Of a stretch of DNA of 11,780 nucleotides, positions 5,813 through 11,780 are shown in pieces. Position numbers and translations under genes: made by a program. Location of the stretch: NCBI GenBank assembly GCA_934130045.1, contig CAKOXI010000030.1, positions 1-11,780 of the forward strand. Direction: 5' to 3'. The stretch's first letter is position 1, and each line of letters opens with the position of its first letter. The stretch comes from an uncultured Bacilli bacterium (GTDB lineage: Bacteria > Bacillota_I > Bacilli_A > RF39 > UBA660). Under the pieces are notes generated by a model. It worked only from the letters and a program-made list of their open reading frames with translations. It did not search any database and was not told where the DNA came from.

Positions 5813-7762
5813 TTATTCTTGTTTATCAACAGGTAATATATCATCTAGCGTCAATTCATTCAAGTATGGTTCTGTTCCTTTTATATAAAATAAAAGTGTT
5901 TGTTTTGTATCAGTTGTAATTTTACCACTTATAGGGTCCACTAAAACTCCTACAACATTATCAGGCATTTCGTACCAAACATTTTCTTTATCACTAAGAT
6001 AATGTTCCATGGAATCTACCCACATATTTTTTATTCCAGCACTTTCATTAGAAGCAATGTTTGAATTATCATCATATCCAGACCAAATACCAATCAATAA
6101 TTGTGGATTATATCCAAAAATTAAAATATCTGAATCAGTAGTTCCTGTTTTAACAGCATATTTATGTGTCATTTTATAGGCAATGTTATAACACGTTGGA
6201 TAACTATAGTTTATAAAATCACTAGAATATGAATTTGTTAATAATTCATTTAAAATATAAACATAATTATCATTTAAAATTTTGTTTTCTTCATATTTAT
6301 ATTCATATAAAATATTTCCATTCATATCTTCGACTTTCTCAATTAAATGGGGAGTAACTTGAAAACCCATATTAGCAAATGCTCCATAAGCTTTCATCAT
6401 CTCTAAAATATTTATTTCTTCTGTTCCCAGTGCAAGTGATGGAATTGCTGATAGTTCACTAGTTATTCCTAACTTACGAGCAGTATCAACTAACACATCT
6501 TCCCCTAAAAATAAATTTGTTTTAACAGCATAAATATTATCAGAGTAAGCAAGTGCCGCAGCTAAACTAATTTCTTTATTAGGATATTGATTTCCAAAAT
6601 TTTGAGGTGTATAACTTTTTGAATCACTAAATAGAAAAGTAGTTTTAGCACTTTTGAATGTTGTTGATGGGGTAAATCCATTTTCCAAAGCCGCATAATA
6701 TAAAATTGGTTTCATAGTTGATCCCACTTGTCTTTTAGCATCAGTTGCTCTATTAAATTGGCTTTTTCTATAGTCCCTTCCTCCAATTAAAGCAAAAATT
6801 TTACCAGTATTAGGTTCCATAGCGACACTAGCAATTTCTAAATTTTCATTGCTAATGTCATTTTTCATATTTTCTTCCATATTCTTTTGTAAATCAATAT
6901 CTAAATTAGTATAAATTTTTAAACCACCTGTAGCAAGAAAGGAAGTAGGAATGGAATCAATATTTTTTAGTTCATCAATAACCGCATCTTGATAATACAT
7001 TAATGTTGATAAATTATTTCTTTCTTCAATACCATAATAAACTAATTTTGTATTGTATGCTTCTTTTGATTCTTCTTCTGTTATATACTTATTTTTTACC
7101 ATTGAATTTAAAATCATTAATTGTCTTTCTTTAGCAGCTTCTTCATTTACAAGGGGTGAATAAAGTGCAGGATATTTAGGAATACCAGCTAATATACTAG
7201 ATTCTGCAAGTGTTAATTCACTAGCACTTTTATTAAAATAATAATGTGCAGCATTTTCAATTCCAAAAATACCTCCATAATTAATTGTGTTTAAATATCC
7301 TTCTAATATTTCATTTTTACTATAATATGCCTCTAATCTAATTGTTAACCATGCTTCATCAATTTTTCTATTCCAAGTTTTATCAAAATCAAGAAATAAA
7401 TTTTTCGCATATTGTTGACTTATTGTAGATGCTCCTTGTAAAGTTTTTCTATTAATTATATTTATATACATGGCTTTAATAATTCGCGGAAAATCAAAAC
7501 CTTTATGGTTATAAAAATTTTTATCTTCAATTGATATAGTTGCATCTACCATATATTTGGAAATATTATCTAAACTTATCCAATCATTAGAATTTCCTCC
7601 TGTAAATAAATGATTTTCATTATCATATAAATAAAAACTATTGGCAGTAGATATATCTAACTTTGGCCATGTTTTAGCATATATATATATACCAATATAA
7701 AAAATTGCTGCGAAAGTTGCCAAAGAACTAATTAATAAAATAATTTTTTTTAGTATTTTCAT
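5813..7762 (-). CDS. Class A penicillin-binding protein (GT51 glycosyltransferase + transpeptidase)
   Basis: This bifunctional enzyme polymerises lipid II into glycan strands and cross-links them outside the cell membrane. In the 649-aa protein a single membrane anchor spans about residues 5-28. The GT51 domain follows with SIEDKNFYNHKGFD (77-90, catalytic Glu79), GASTISQQYAKN (110-121), RKIDE (132-136, second Glu136) and GYLNTINYGG (155-164). The transpeptidase domain carries the active-site STMK (Ser348-Lys351), SDN (407-409) and KTGTT (538-542). No PASTA or fibronectin-like tail is present, which makes it shorter than B. subtilis PBP1. The start is supported by GGGAG about 7 bases upstream. 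It depends on undecaprenyl lipid carrier, which UppS in this window supplies. Whether it corresponds to pbpF, pbpG or ponA cannot be decided by eye. Confidence 0.96.
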   Translation of the reverse strand: MKILKKIILLISSLATFAAIFYIGIYIYAKTWPKLDISTANSFYLYDNENHLFTGGNSNDWISLDNISKYMVDATISIEDKNFYNHKGFDFPRIIKAMYINIINRKTLQGASTISQQYAKNLFLDFDKTWNRKIDEAWLTIRLEAYYSKNEILEGYLNTINYGGIFGIENAAHYYFNKSASELTLAESSILAGIPKYPALYSPLVNEEAAKERQLMILNSMVKNKYITEEESKEAYNTKLVYYGIEERNNLSTLMYYQDAVIDELKNIDSIPTSFLATGGLKIYTNLDIDLQKNMEENMKNDISNENLEIASVAMEPNTGKIFALIGGRDYRKSQFNRATDAKRQVGSTMKPILYYAALENGFTPSTTFKSAKTTFLFSDSKSYTPQNFGNQYPNKEISLAAALAYSDNIYAVKTNLFLGEDVLVDTARKLGITSELSAIPSLALGTEEINILEMMKAYGAFANMGFQVTPHLIEKVEDMNGNILYEYKYEENKILNDNYVYILNELLTNSYSSDFINYSYPTCYNIAYKMTHKYAVKTGTTDSDILIFGYNPQLLIGIWSGYDDNSNIASNESAGIKNMWVDSMEHYLSDKENVWYEMPDNVVGVLVDPISGKITTDTKQTLLFYIKGTEPYLNELTLDDILPVDKQE

Positions 7763-7831
7763 ATGTTTCTCCCATCATTAACTATATTTATTATTAGTTT
7801 TTTTTGTAAATTTATAATAAAAATATAAGTA

Positions 7832-7860
7832 ATTATAAAAAAATAGTACCTTTTATTTAA
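7832..7860 (-). promoter_or_regulatory. Probable promoter for the PBP-tspO unit
   Basis: On the minus strand TTAAAT (complement of 7855-7860), a 17-base spacer and a perfect TATAAT (7832-7837) form a plausible promoter with a moderate -35. Transcription would start near 7825, about 60 bases before the ATG. The 141-base gap between this gene and the DUF1934 gene holds two back-to-back promoters and nothing else that I can see. Confidence 0.5.
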
Positions 7861-7866
7861 TTTATA

Positions 7867-7875
7867 TGCTATAAT
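7867..7875 (+). promoter_or_regulatory. Extended -10 promoter for DUF1934-argS-rpoE
   Basis: TGCTATAAT at 7867-7875 is a perfect extended -10 element (TATGCTATAAT in context). No good -35 is found at the right distance (7847-7852 reads TACCTT), which an extended -10 can compensate for. Transcription would start near 7882, with a leader of about 22 bases. No T-box or other aminoacylation-sensing leader precedes argS here. Confidence 0.6.
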
Positions 7876-7903
7876 TACTGCTAGTTAAGTTGGTGATTAT
7901 TTT

Positions 7904-8257
7904 GTGGCAAAAATTAAAATAGTATCAATAATTAATGAACAAAAAAATTTTTATAATGGAATAAAAAATAAAAATAGTATTATATATAAAGAAAATGATA
8001 TATTAGTTCATATCAATTATGATGATGATATATCTATTACAAGAGAAAATAAAGATTATAAAATTACTTTAAATTTTAATAAAAATGAAAAAACAAAAAT
8101 AAAATATACATTAAAAGAATATAATAAATATTTAGAATTAGAATTAATTACTAAAAATATAAAAGTTACTAATAATAGTATTGATATTTCATATAAAATT
8201 ATAGATAATAATGAACAAAATATTAATTTTAGATTAGAATTTGAGGAGATAGTATGA
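7904..8257 (+). CDS. DUF1934 (YwiB-like) beta-barrel protein
   Basis: DUF1934 proteins are small calycin-like beta-barrel proteins of unknown function, and in many Bacilli they sit directly upstream of argS (ywiB-argS in B. subtilis). This 117-aa protein consists of alternating strand-like stretches rich in Asn, Lys and Ile without membrane segments, including an YKENDILVHINYDDD-like region (28-42), an ISITRENKDYKITL stretch (43-56) and a C-terminal NINFRLEFEEI strand. Sequence similarity is weak by eye; the assignment leans on size, fold pattern and its position overlapping argS by four bases (ATGA). The start codon is GTG, preceded by GGTGA at 7892-7896. Translation is probably coupled to argS. 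Confidence 0.75.
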   Translation: MAKIKIVSIINEQKNFYNGIKNKNSIIYKENDILVHINYDDDISITRENKDYKITLNFNKNEKTKIKYTLKEYNKYLELELITKNIKVTNNSIDISYKIIDNNEQNINFRLEFEEIV

Positions 8258-9930
8258 ATATAAAGGAAATAATTAAAAATGATGTATATGGTGTATTAAA
8301 AGAATACATAGATTACGAGCAAATAGTTATTGAACAACCAAAAATAAAAACAATGGGTGATTATTCAATACCATGTTTTAGTTTTTCTAAAATATTACAT
8401 AAATCACCAATAGATATTGCCACATTTATTAAAGATAATATAAATAAACAAAATTATGAAAAAATAGATGTAGTAAATGGATATTTAAATTTAACTATTA
8501 GTGATAAACTTTTAAATGAAAAATTAATATATATGAATAATAATGTTGATTTTGGTATAGAAAAACCAAAACAAAAAGAGTTATTTTTTCTAGATTATGG
8601 AGGACCAAATGTTGCAAAACCTTTACATGTTGGTCATATGCGTACAGCAATAGTTGGTGAAAGTATTAAAAGAATTATTAAGTTTATGGGTCATGATACA
8701 ATTTGTGATGTCCATTTAGGTGATTATGGATTACAGATTGGTGAAGTTATATATGGAATGATAAAAGATAATATACAAATTGATAATTTAACTATAGAAT
8801 ATCTAGATTATATTTATCCAAAAATGAATTCCTTATGTAAAGAAGATGATGCATTAAAAGAAGAATGTGCTTTAATTACTAAAAAGTTGCAAGATAATGA
8901 TCCTTTATATCAAAAATATTTTAAAAAAATAAGAGAAGTATCTGTTGGTGATATTAAGAAAAATTATGATTATTTATCAGTTCATTTTGATTTATGGCAA
9001 GGTGAAAGTGATTCCTATAAATATTTAAAAAATGTAGAAGATATATTAATTGAGAAGAAATTAGCTCAAAATAGTGAGGGCGCAATAGTAGTAGATATAA
9101 AAGAAGATAGTGATAAATTAGAATTACCACCATTATTATTTAAAAAAAGTAATGGAGCTTATTTATATGCTTCTACTGATTTAGCAACTATTTATGAAAG
9201 AATGAAAAAATATAATCCTAATCATATTTTATATGTTGTTGATAATAGACAAAATTTGCATTTTACACAGGTTTTTAGAACTTGTGAAAAAATGGGAATA
9301 TGTGATATGAATAAATTAGAATTTTTAGGTTATGGAACTGTTAATGGCAGTGATAATAAGCCATATAAAACCAGAAATGGTGATACACCTAAACTAGAAA
9401 ATTTATTTAAACAAGCCAAAGATATATTTATATCAAAAAAAGAATCAAATAAAGATATGAGTAATGAAGATATTGATAAAATTGTAAATGCTATATTAAA
9501 ATTTGCTGATTTAGAAAATATGCGTGAAAGAGATTATATATTTGATTTAAATAAATTCTCTGATGTAATTGGAAAAACTGGACCATATATTTTATATACA
9601 TATCTTAGAATTAATAAAATAATAAGTAATAGTAATATAAAAGAAATTACTAACATTATATATAATGAAGTAGATAGAAATTTAAGGTTTAAAATAACTT
9701 GTTTAGAAGAAAATTTAATAAGTGCTTTTAATGAAAGAAAACCTAATTATATTGCAGAATATTTATATGAATTATGTGTATTAGCTAATATTTTCTATCA
9801 AAATAATCATTTAAGTAATTTAGAAGATGAAAATAAAAAGAATGATTGGATTTATGTTTTAAATTTAACTAATAGAATAATAAAACAACTATTAAATTTA
9901 TTAGTGATTGACATTCCTACAATAATGTAA
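8254..9930 (+). CDS. argS: Arginyl-tRNA synthetase
   Basis: ArgRS (class I) charges tRNA-Arg with arginine in the cytosol. The 558-aa protein has normal length. An N-terminal Add-1 domain precedes the Rossmann catalytic core: GGPNVAKPLHVGHMR (116-130) contains the HIGH-type motif HVGH at 125-128, then DVHLGDYGLQIG (152-163). The region around FKKSNGAYLYASTDLATI (296-313) and YVVDNRQNLHF (327-337) is typical, and KPYKTRNG (369-376) stands in the place of KMSKS, as is usual for this enzyme. The C-terminal DALR anticodon-binding domain starts near GPYILYTYLRI (443-453) and ends LLVIDIPTIM, in place of the commoner 'GIxxPxRM'. The ATG is supported by GAGGAG at 8243-8248 and overlaps the DUF1934 stop. 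Followed by rpoE after 37 bases, an order also known from other Bacilli. Confidence 0.98.
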   Translation: MNIKEIIKNDVYGVLKEYIDYEQIVIEQPKIKTMGDYSIPCFSFSKILHKSPIDIATFIKDNINKQNYEKIDVVNGYLNLTISDKLLNEKLIYMNNNVDFGIEKPKQKELFFLDYGGPNVAKPLHVGHMRTAIVGESIKRIIKFMGHDTICDVHLGDYGLQIGEVIYGMIKDNIQIDNLTIEYLDYIYPKMNSLCKEDDALKEECALITKKLQDNDPLYQKYFKKIREVSVGDIKKNYDYLSVHFDLWQGESDSYKYLKNVEDILIEKKLAQNSEGAIVVDIKEDSDKLELPPLLFKKSNGAYLYASTDLATIYERMKKYNPNHILYVVDNRQNLHFTQVFRTCEKMGICDMNKLEFLGYGTVNGSDNKPYKTRNGDTPKLENLFKQAKDIFISKKESNKDMSNEDIDKIVNAILKFADLENMRERDYIFDLNKFSDVIGKTGPYILYTYLRINKIISNSNIKEITNIIYNEVDRNLRFKITCLEENLISAFNERKPNYIAEYLYELCVLANIFYQNNHLSNLEDENKKNDWIYVLNLTNRIIKQLLNLLVIDIPTIM

Positions 9931-9967
9931 TAATATATTAACGTAAACTAAAGTGGAGGGAAATTTA

Positions 9968-10399
9968 ATGAGTTTAAAAGATATGACAAAAGAAGAATTA
10001 GAAGTTCTTTCTTATACCGATTTAACTTATATGCTATTAAAAGAAAATAAAAAAACAATGAATACACCTACATTATTTAAAAAAATTTGTGAATTATTAG
10101 AATTTACAGATGAAGAATATACATCAAAAATAGGTGATTATTATACATCATTAACTATAGATAAAAGATTTGTTCTTCTAGATAATGGAGAATGGGATAT
10201 ATGTGATAACCATAAAATAGAAATGGTTGTTGAAGATGATGAAGAAGAATCAGAAGAAAGTGAAGAATCTGAAGAAACAGATGATGAAGAAATAGAAGAA
10301 TCAGAAGATGAAATGGAAAATTTGGATGATGAACTAGATGATGATGACGACTTAGAAGATTTAGCAATCATAGATGATGAAGAAAATGATGAAGAATAA
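9968..10399 (+). CDS. rpoE: DNA-directed RNA polymerase delta subunit
   Basis: Delta binds core RNA polymerase in Bacilli, reduces nonspecific nucleic-acid binding and speeds enzyme recycling. In this 143-aa protein an N-terminal HARE-HTH domain (about 1-84) ends with the family hallmark FVLLDNGEWDICDNH (68-82). Residues 89-143 form an almost purely Asp/Glu/Ser tail, interrupted by the short hydrophobic patch DLAIID (131-136). The tail is encoded by GAA/GAT-rich near-repeats that look like simple sequence but are ordinary for this gene. I chose the ATG at 9968 because GGAGGG lies 7 bases upstream; the in-frame GTG at 9953 overlaps that binding site. It is the last gene before a terminator. 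Confidence 0.95.
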   Translation: MSLKDMTKEELEVLSYTDLTYMLLKENKKTMNTPTLFKKICELLEFTDEEYTSKIGDYYTSLTIDKRFVLLDNGEWDICDNHKIEMVVEDDEEESEESEESEETDDEEIEESEDEMENLDDELDDDDDLEDLAIIDDEENDEE

Positions 10400-10404
10400 A
10401 AAAT

Positions 10405-10429
10405 ACACTATTAATTAGTGTTTTTTTTT
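10405..10429 (+). terminator. Intrinsic terminator after rpoE
   Basis: ACACTA (10405-10410) pairs with TAGTGT (10416-10421) around a TTAAT loop, followed by an uninterrupted run of T to 10429. The stem is short and AT-rich but the nine-base T-run is strong. The T-run is also the spacer of the next promoter, so the two signals overlap completely. Confidence 0.75.
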
Positions 10430-10437
10430 GATATAAT
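10429..10437 (+). promoter_or_regulatory. Extended -10 promoter for the surface protein gene
   Basis: TGATATAAT at 10429-10437 is a perfect TATAAT with TG one base upstream. At the right distance the -35 position (10409-10414, TATTAA) falls inside the terminator hairpin and is poor. The sequence from the T-run to TATAATAC is nearly identical to the rpsB promoter at 3211-3230. Transcription would start near 10444, only about 15 bases before the ATG. Confidence 0.6.
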
Positions 10438-10458
10438 ACATCTAGAATAGGTGATAAT

Positions 10459-11559
10459 ATGAAATTCAAAAAATTGAATAATAAAGGATTTGCAATAACA
10501 AGTATATTATATGCCATGTTATTATTTGCATTACTTTTAATGACACTAGTTTTATTAACTATTTCAAGAAAAAAAATGTTAGTTGAAAAAACAAAAGAAG
10601 AAGCAGAAAAAGTAATAAACTCAGAATTTTACACAATAGAATATGATTGCAATGATGGATTAGGTGAAATGCCTAATAGTAAAATTTATACTGGAATAAA
10701 TAGAACATATTCTTTAAGACCTAATTCATGCATTAAAAATAATTATATGTTTAAAGGGTGGTCTTTATCACAAACAGGAGATGTTTTATATCAAGATAGA
10801 GAGCAAATTACTGATTCATTTAATATAGACAATAATTCAATTATAAAATTATATGCAATATGGGGAGAGTATTTAAGACCTGGTGAAGCAATTGAACTTG
10901 GTGGATACAAATGGCATATAATAGGAGAAACAAGTGAAAATTTAACACTACTTATGGATGCTGGACAAATTGACAATATGGCACATTGTGGAAGTAGTAA
11001 TAATAATAGTAATAATTGTACATATAATGGTTCATATTATGTATATAGTTGGGATAAATCATTAATAAATAGTTATTTGAAAAACACGTTGTATCCAAAA
11101 TTAAAAAATAAAATAACAAATGAAATAGTACCAGTTGAAGTTTGTATAGATCCAACTCGCACCGATGGAAACGCATCATACGGAGGATATTTAAAAACAG
11201 AGATAGATAAAATAAGTGGAGCAAACTGTAATAATGGATACGAAACCGATTATGTAAGATTAATAACATATTCAGAATACTTTAATTTGAGCCCATATTA
11301 TAGTGAAACAGATTCAAATTATCCAAATGTATCAGGGATAACAAGATTATCAACAGGTAGTGACTATTCAGAGTGGTTATATTGTAGTTCAAGTTCATGT
11401 GGAAATTCTAGTGTATATTGGTGGACAATGGCTTCGTACTCTTACAGTGCTACCAACATTGTTAGGTATGCATATATGGTTGATATTGGTGGTTATTTAA
11501 AATTCGCTGTTAGTGCGAATACGTATGGTGTTCGACCAGTAATTACAATAAAAAAATAA
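10459..11559 (+). CDS. Surface protein: prepilin-like N-terminus, InlB-type repeat, DUF6273-like C-terminal domain
   Basis: This 366-aa protein is predicted to be membrane-anchored or exported. Residues 7-36 read like a class III (prepilin) signal: NNKG/FAITSILYAM followed by a continuous hydrophobic stretch to about 35, then charged KK; the usual Glu at +5 of type IV pilins is a Ser. Residues 56-137 match one Listeria-Bacteroides (InlB B) repeat: YDCNDGLGEMPN, then FKGWSLS (98-104) and LYAIWGEY (131-138). From about 138 the rest resembles DUF6273: GEAIELGGYKWHIIG (142-156), DYVRLITYSEYFNL (264-277), WWTMASYSYS (321-330) and the end GVRPVITIKK (357-366). Eight cysteines (63, 91, 177, 187, 229, 257, 309, 314) occur in pairs, which fits extracellular disulfides. 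The ATG follows AGGTGAT (10449-10455). Function is unknown; adhesion or ligand binding is a guess from the domains. The coding style changes sharply near the 3' end (see the segment at 11431-11535). Confidence 0.85.
   Translation: MKFKKLNNKGFAITSILYAMLLFALLLMTLVLLTISRKKMLVEKTKEEAEKVINSEFYTIEYDCNDGLGEMPNSKIYTGINRTYSLRPNSCIKNNYMFKGWSLSQTGDVLYQDREQITDSFNIDNNSIIKLYAIWGEYLRPGEAIELGGYKWHIIGETSENLTLLMDAGQIDNMAHCGSSNNNSNNCTYNGSYYVYSWDKSLINSYLKNTLYPKLKNKITNEIVPVEVCIDPTRTDGNASYGGYLKTEIDKISGANCNNGYETDYVRLITYSEYFNLSPYYSETDSNYPNVSGITRLSTGSDYSEWLYCSSSSCGNSSVYWWTMASYSYSATNIVRYAYMVDIGGYLKFAVSANTYGVRPVITIKK
11431..11535 (+). other. Adenine-poor 3' coding segment, candidate variable region
   Basis: Codons 325-359 of the surface protein gene hold 25 A in 105 bases by hand count (24%), against 44 in the 105 bases 11221-11325 of the same gene (42%). 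Codons end mostly in T or C (TAC, ACC, AAC, TTC, GCT, GGT) or in G (TCG, AGG, GCG, ACG), unlike the A-ending codons used elsewhere. The segment lies just before the conserved GVRP end, where diversity-generating retroelement (DGR) variable regions sit in C-type-lectin-like target proteins, and is followed 42 bases later by a hairpin. No template repeat or reverse transcriptase is in the window. Confidence 0.4.
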
Positions 11560-11577
11560 TTTAATTAAAATATAGAT

Positions 11578-11604
11578 AAATATAGACTAAAATCTATATT
11601 TTTT
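11578..11604 (+). terminator. Intrinsic terminator after the surface protein gene
   Basis: AAATATAGA (11578-11586) pairs perfectly with TCTATATTT (11593-11601) around a 6-base CTAAAA loop, followed by more T to 11604. The stem has only one G-C pair, so it would be moderately stable. If the upstream segment is a DGR variable region, a hairpin at this place could have a second role. Confidence 0.7.
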
Positions 11605-11641
11605 CTTACAAAAAATTCACTTTATTTTAAATAATATATAG

Positions 11642-11647
11642 TATAAT
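11642..11647 (+). promoter_or_regulatory. Probable -10 element for the response regulator gene
   Basis: A perfect TATAAT lies 16 bases before the start codon. No convincing -35 is seen at 17 bases (11619-11624 reads ACTTTA); TTCACT at 11616-11621 is closer to consensus but 20 bases away. The leader would be about ten bases, mostly ribosome binding site. Confidence 0.45.
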
Positions 11648-11663
11648 GTAATTGGTGAAGTGT

Positions 11664-11780
11664 ATGAACTTATTAATTGTAGAAGATGACATAACTATAA
11701 GGCAAGGTTTAAAATTTTATTTAGAGCAAGAAAATTTTAATGTAATGAGTGTTGAATTTGCTAGTGATGCTATTAAAACT
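11664..11780 (+). CDS. Two-component response regulator, receiver domain, partial (N-terminus)
   Basis: The 39 visible codons begin MNLLIVEDDITIRQGLKFYL, the standard first strand and helix of a CheY-like receiver domain, with the acidic pair Glu7-Asp8-Asp9 that binds Mg2+ for phosphorylation. The phosphorylated Asp (near residue 50) and the output domain lie beyond the window, so the OmpR/PhoB type is likely by frequency but not shown. GGTGAAG at 11654-11660 serves as ribosome binding site. It has its own -10 element and is separated from the surface protein gene by a terminator, so a regulatory link to that gene is not implied. Confidence 0.9.
   Translation, partial: MNLLIVEDDITIRQGLKFYLEQENFNVMSVEFASDAIKT

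Noticed and set aside
7763..7903. Possible T-box or other riboswitch ahead of DUF1934-argS
   Set aside because: The predicted leader is only about 22 bases, too short for a T-box or known riboswitch, with no terminator-like hairpin.
10141..10371. Ser-rich and His/Leu-rich minus-strand reading frames opposite rpoE
   Set aside because: They are the antisense of the GAA/GAT repeats encoding the acidic tail; there is no binding site or promoter.
10231..10399. Apparent tandem simple-sequence repeat (GAA/GAT rich)
   Set aside because: It encodes the expected acidic tail of the delta subunit and has no exact repeat unit.
10952..11269. Minus-strand frame rich in Tyr, Leu and His within the surface protein gene
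   Set aside because: It is the antisense of the Asn/Ser-rich region, with no binding site and an unnatural composition.
1..11780. Mycoplasma-type genetic code (UGA = Trp)
   Set aside because: All visible Trp codons are TGG and TGA is used as a stop in the DUF1934 gene.

Overview
The window is very AT-rich bacterial DNA in which UGA is used as a stop (the DUF1934 gene ends in TGA) and Trp is encoded by TGG, so the code is standard rather than mycoplasmal. An RNA polymerase delta subunit (rpoE), a DUF1934-argS-rpoE block, a class A penicillin-binding protein and strong AGGAGG-type ribosome binding sites point to a walled, low-GC member of the Bacillota, class Bacilli. The style resembles the uncultured gut lineages close to Erysipelotrichales/RF39, but that placement is inference.

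Layout. (1) Positions 1-76 look like the right end of an IS3-family (IS150-group) insertion sequence: the last codons of the transposase, then a terminal inverted repeat ending in CA. (2) 80-481, minus strand: an unrecognised 133-aa protein with its own consensus promoter; its stop lies 3-4 bases from the IS end. (3) 567-5354, plus strand: uppS-cdsA-rseP (undecaprenyl diphosphate synthesis, CDP-diacylglycerol synthesis, site-2 protease), then rpsB-tsf from their own promoter behind a structured leader, ending in a strong terminator shared with the convergent genes. S2 carries a C-terminal extension ending in a Rho_N/SAP-like domain. (4) 5357-7762, minus strand: a bifunctional class A PBP followed by a TspO/MBR-family membrane protein. 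(5) 7867-10429, plus strand: DUF1934, argS and rpoE as one transcription unit. (6) 10429-11604: a surface protein with a prepilin-like N-terminus, one InlB-type (Listeria-Bacteroides) repeat and a DUF6273-like C-terminal domain. (7) 11664 to the window edge: the start of a two-component response regulator.

The genes are mainly housekeeping (translation, envelope lipid and wall synthesis, transcription). The parts worth attention are the surface protein, whose last ~105 coding bases are sharply adenine-poor and read like a diversified (DGR-type) or recombined cassette; the S2-Rho_N fusion; the foldable rpsB leader; and the rearranged uppS-cdsA-rseP-rpsB-tsf order without pyrH, frr or dxr. No RNA genes, CRISPR array or complete mobile element is present, and no gene-free stretch exceeds about 160 bases.
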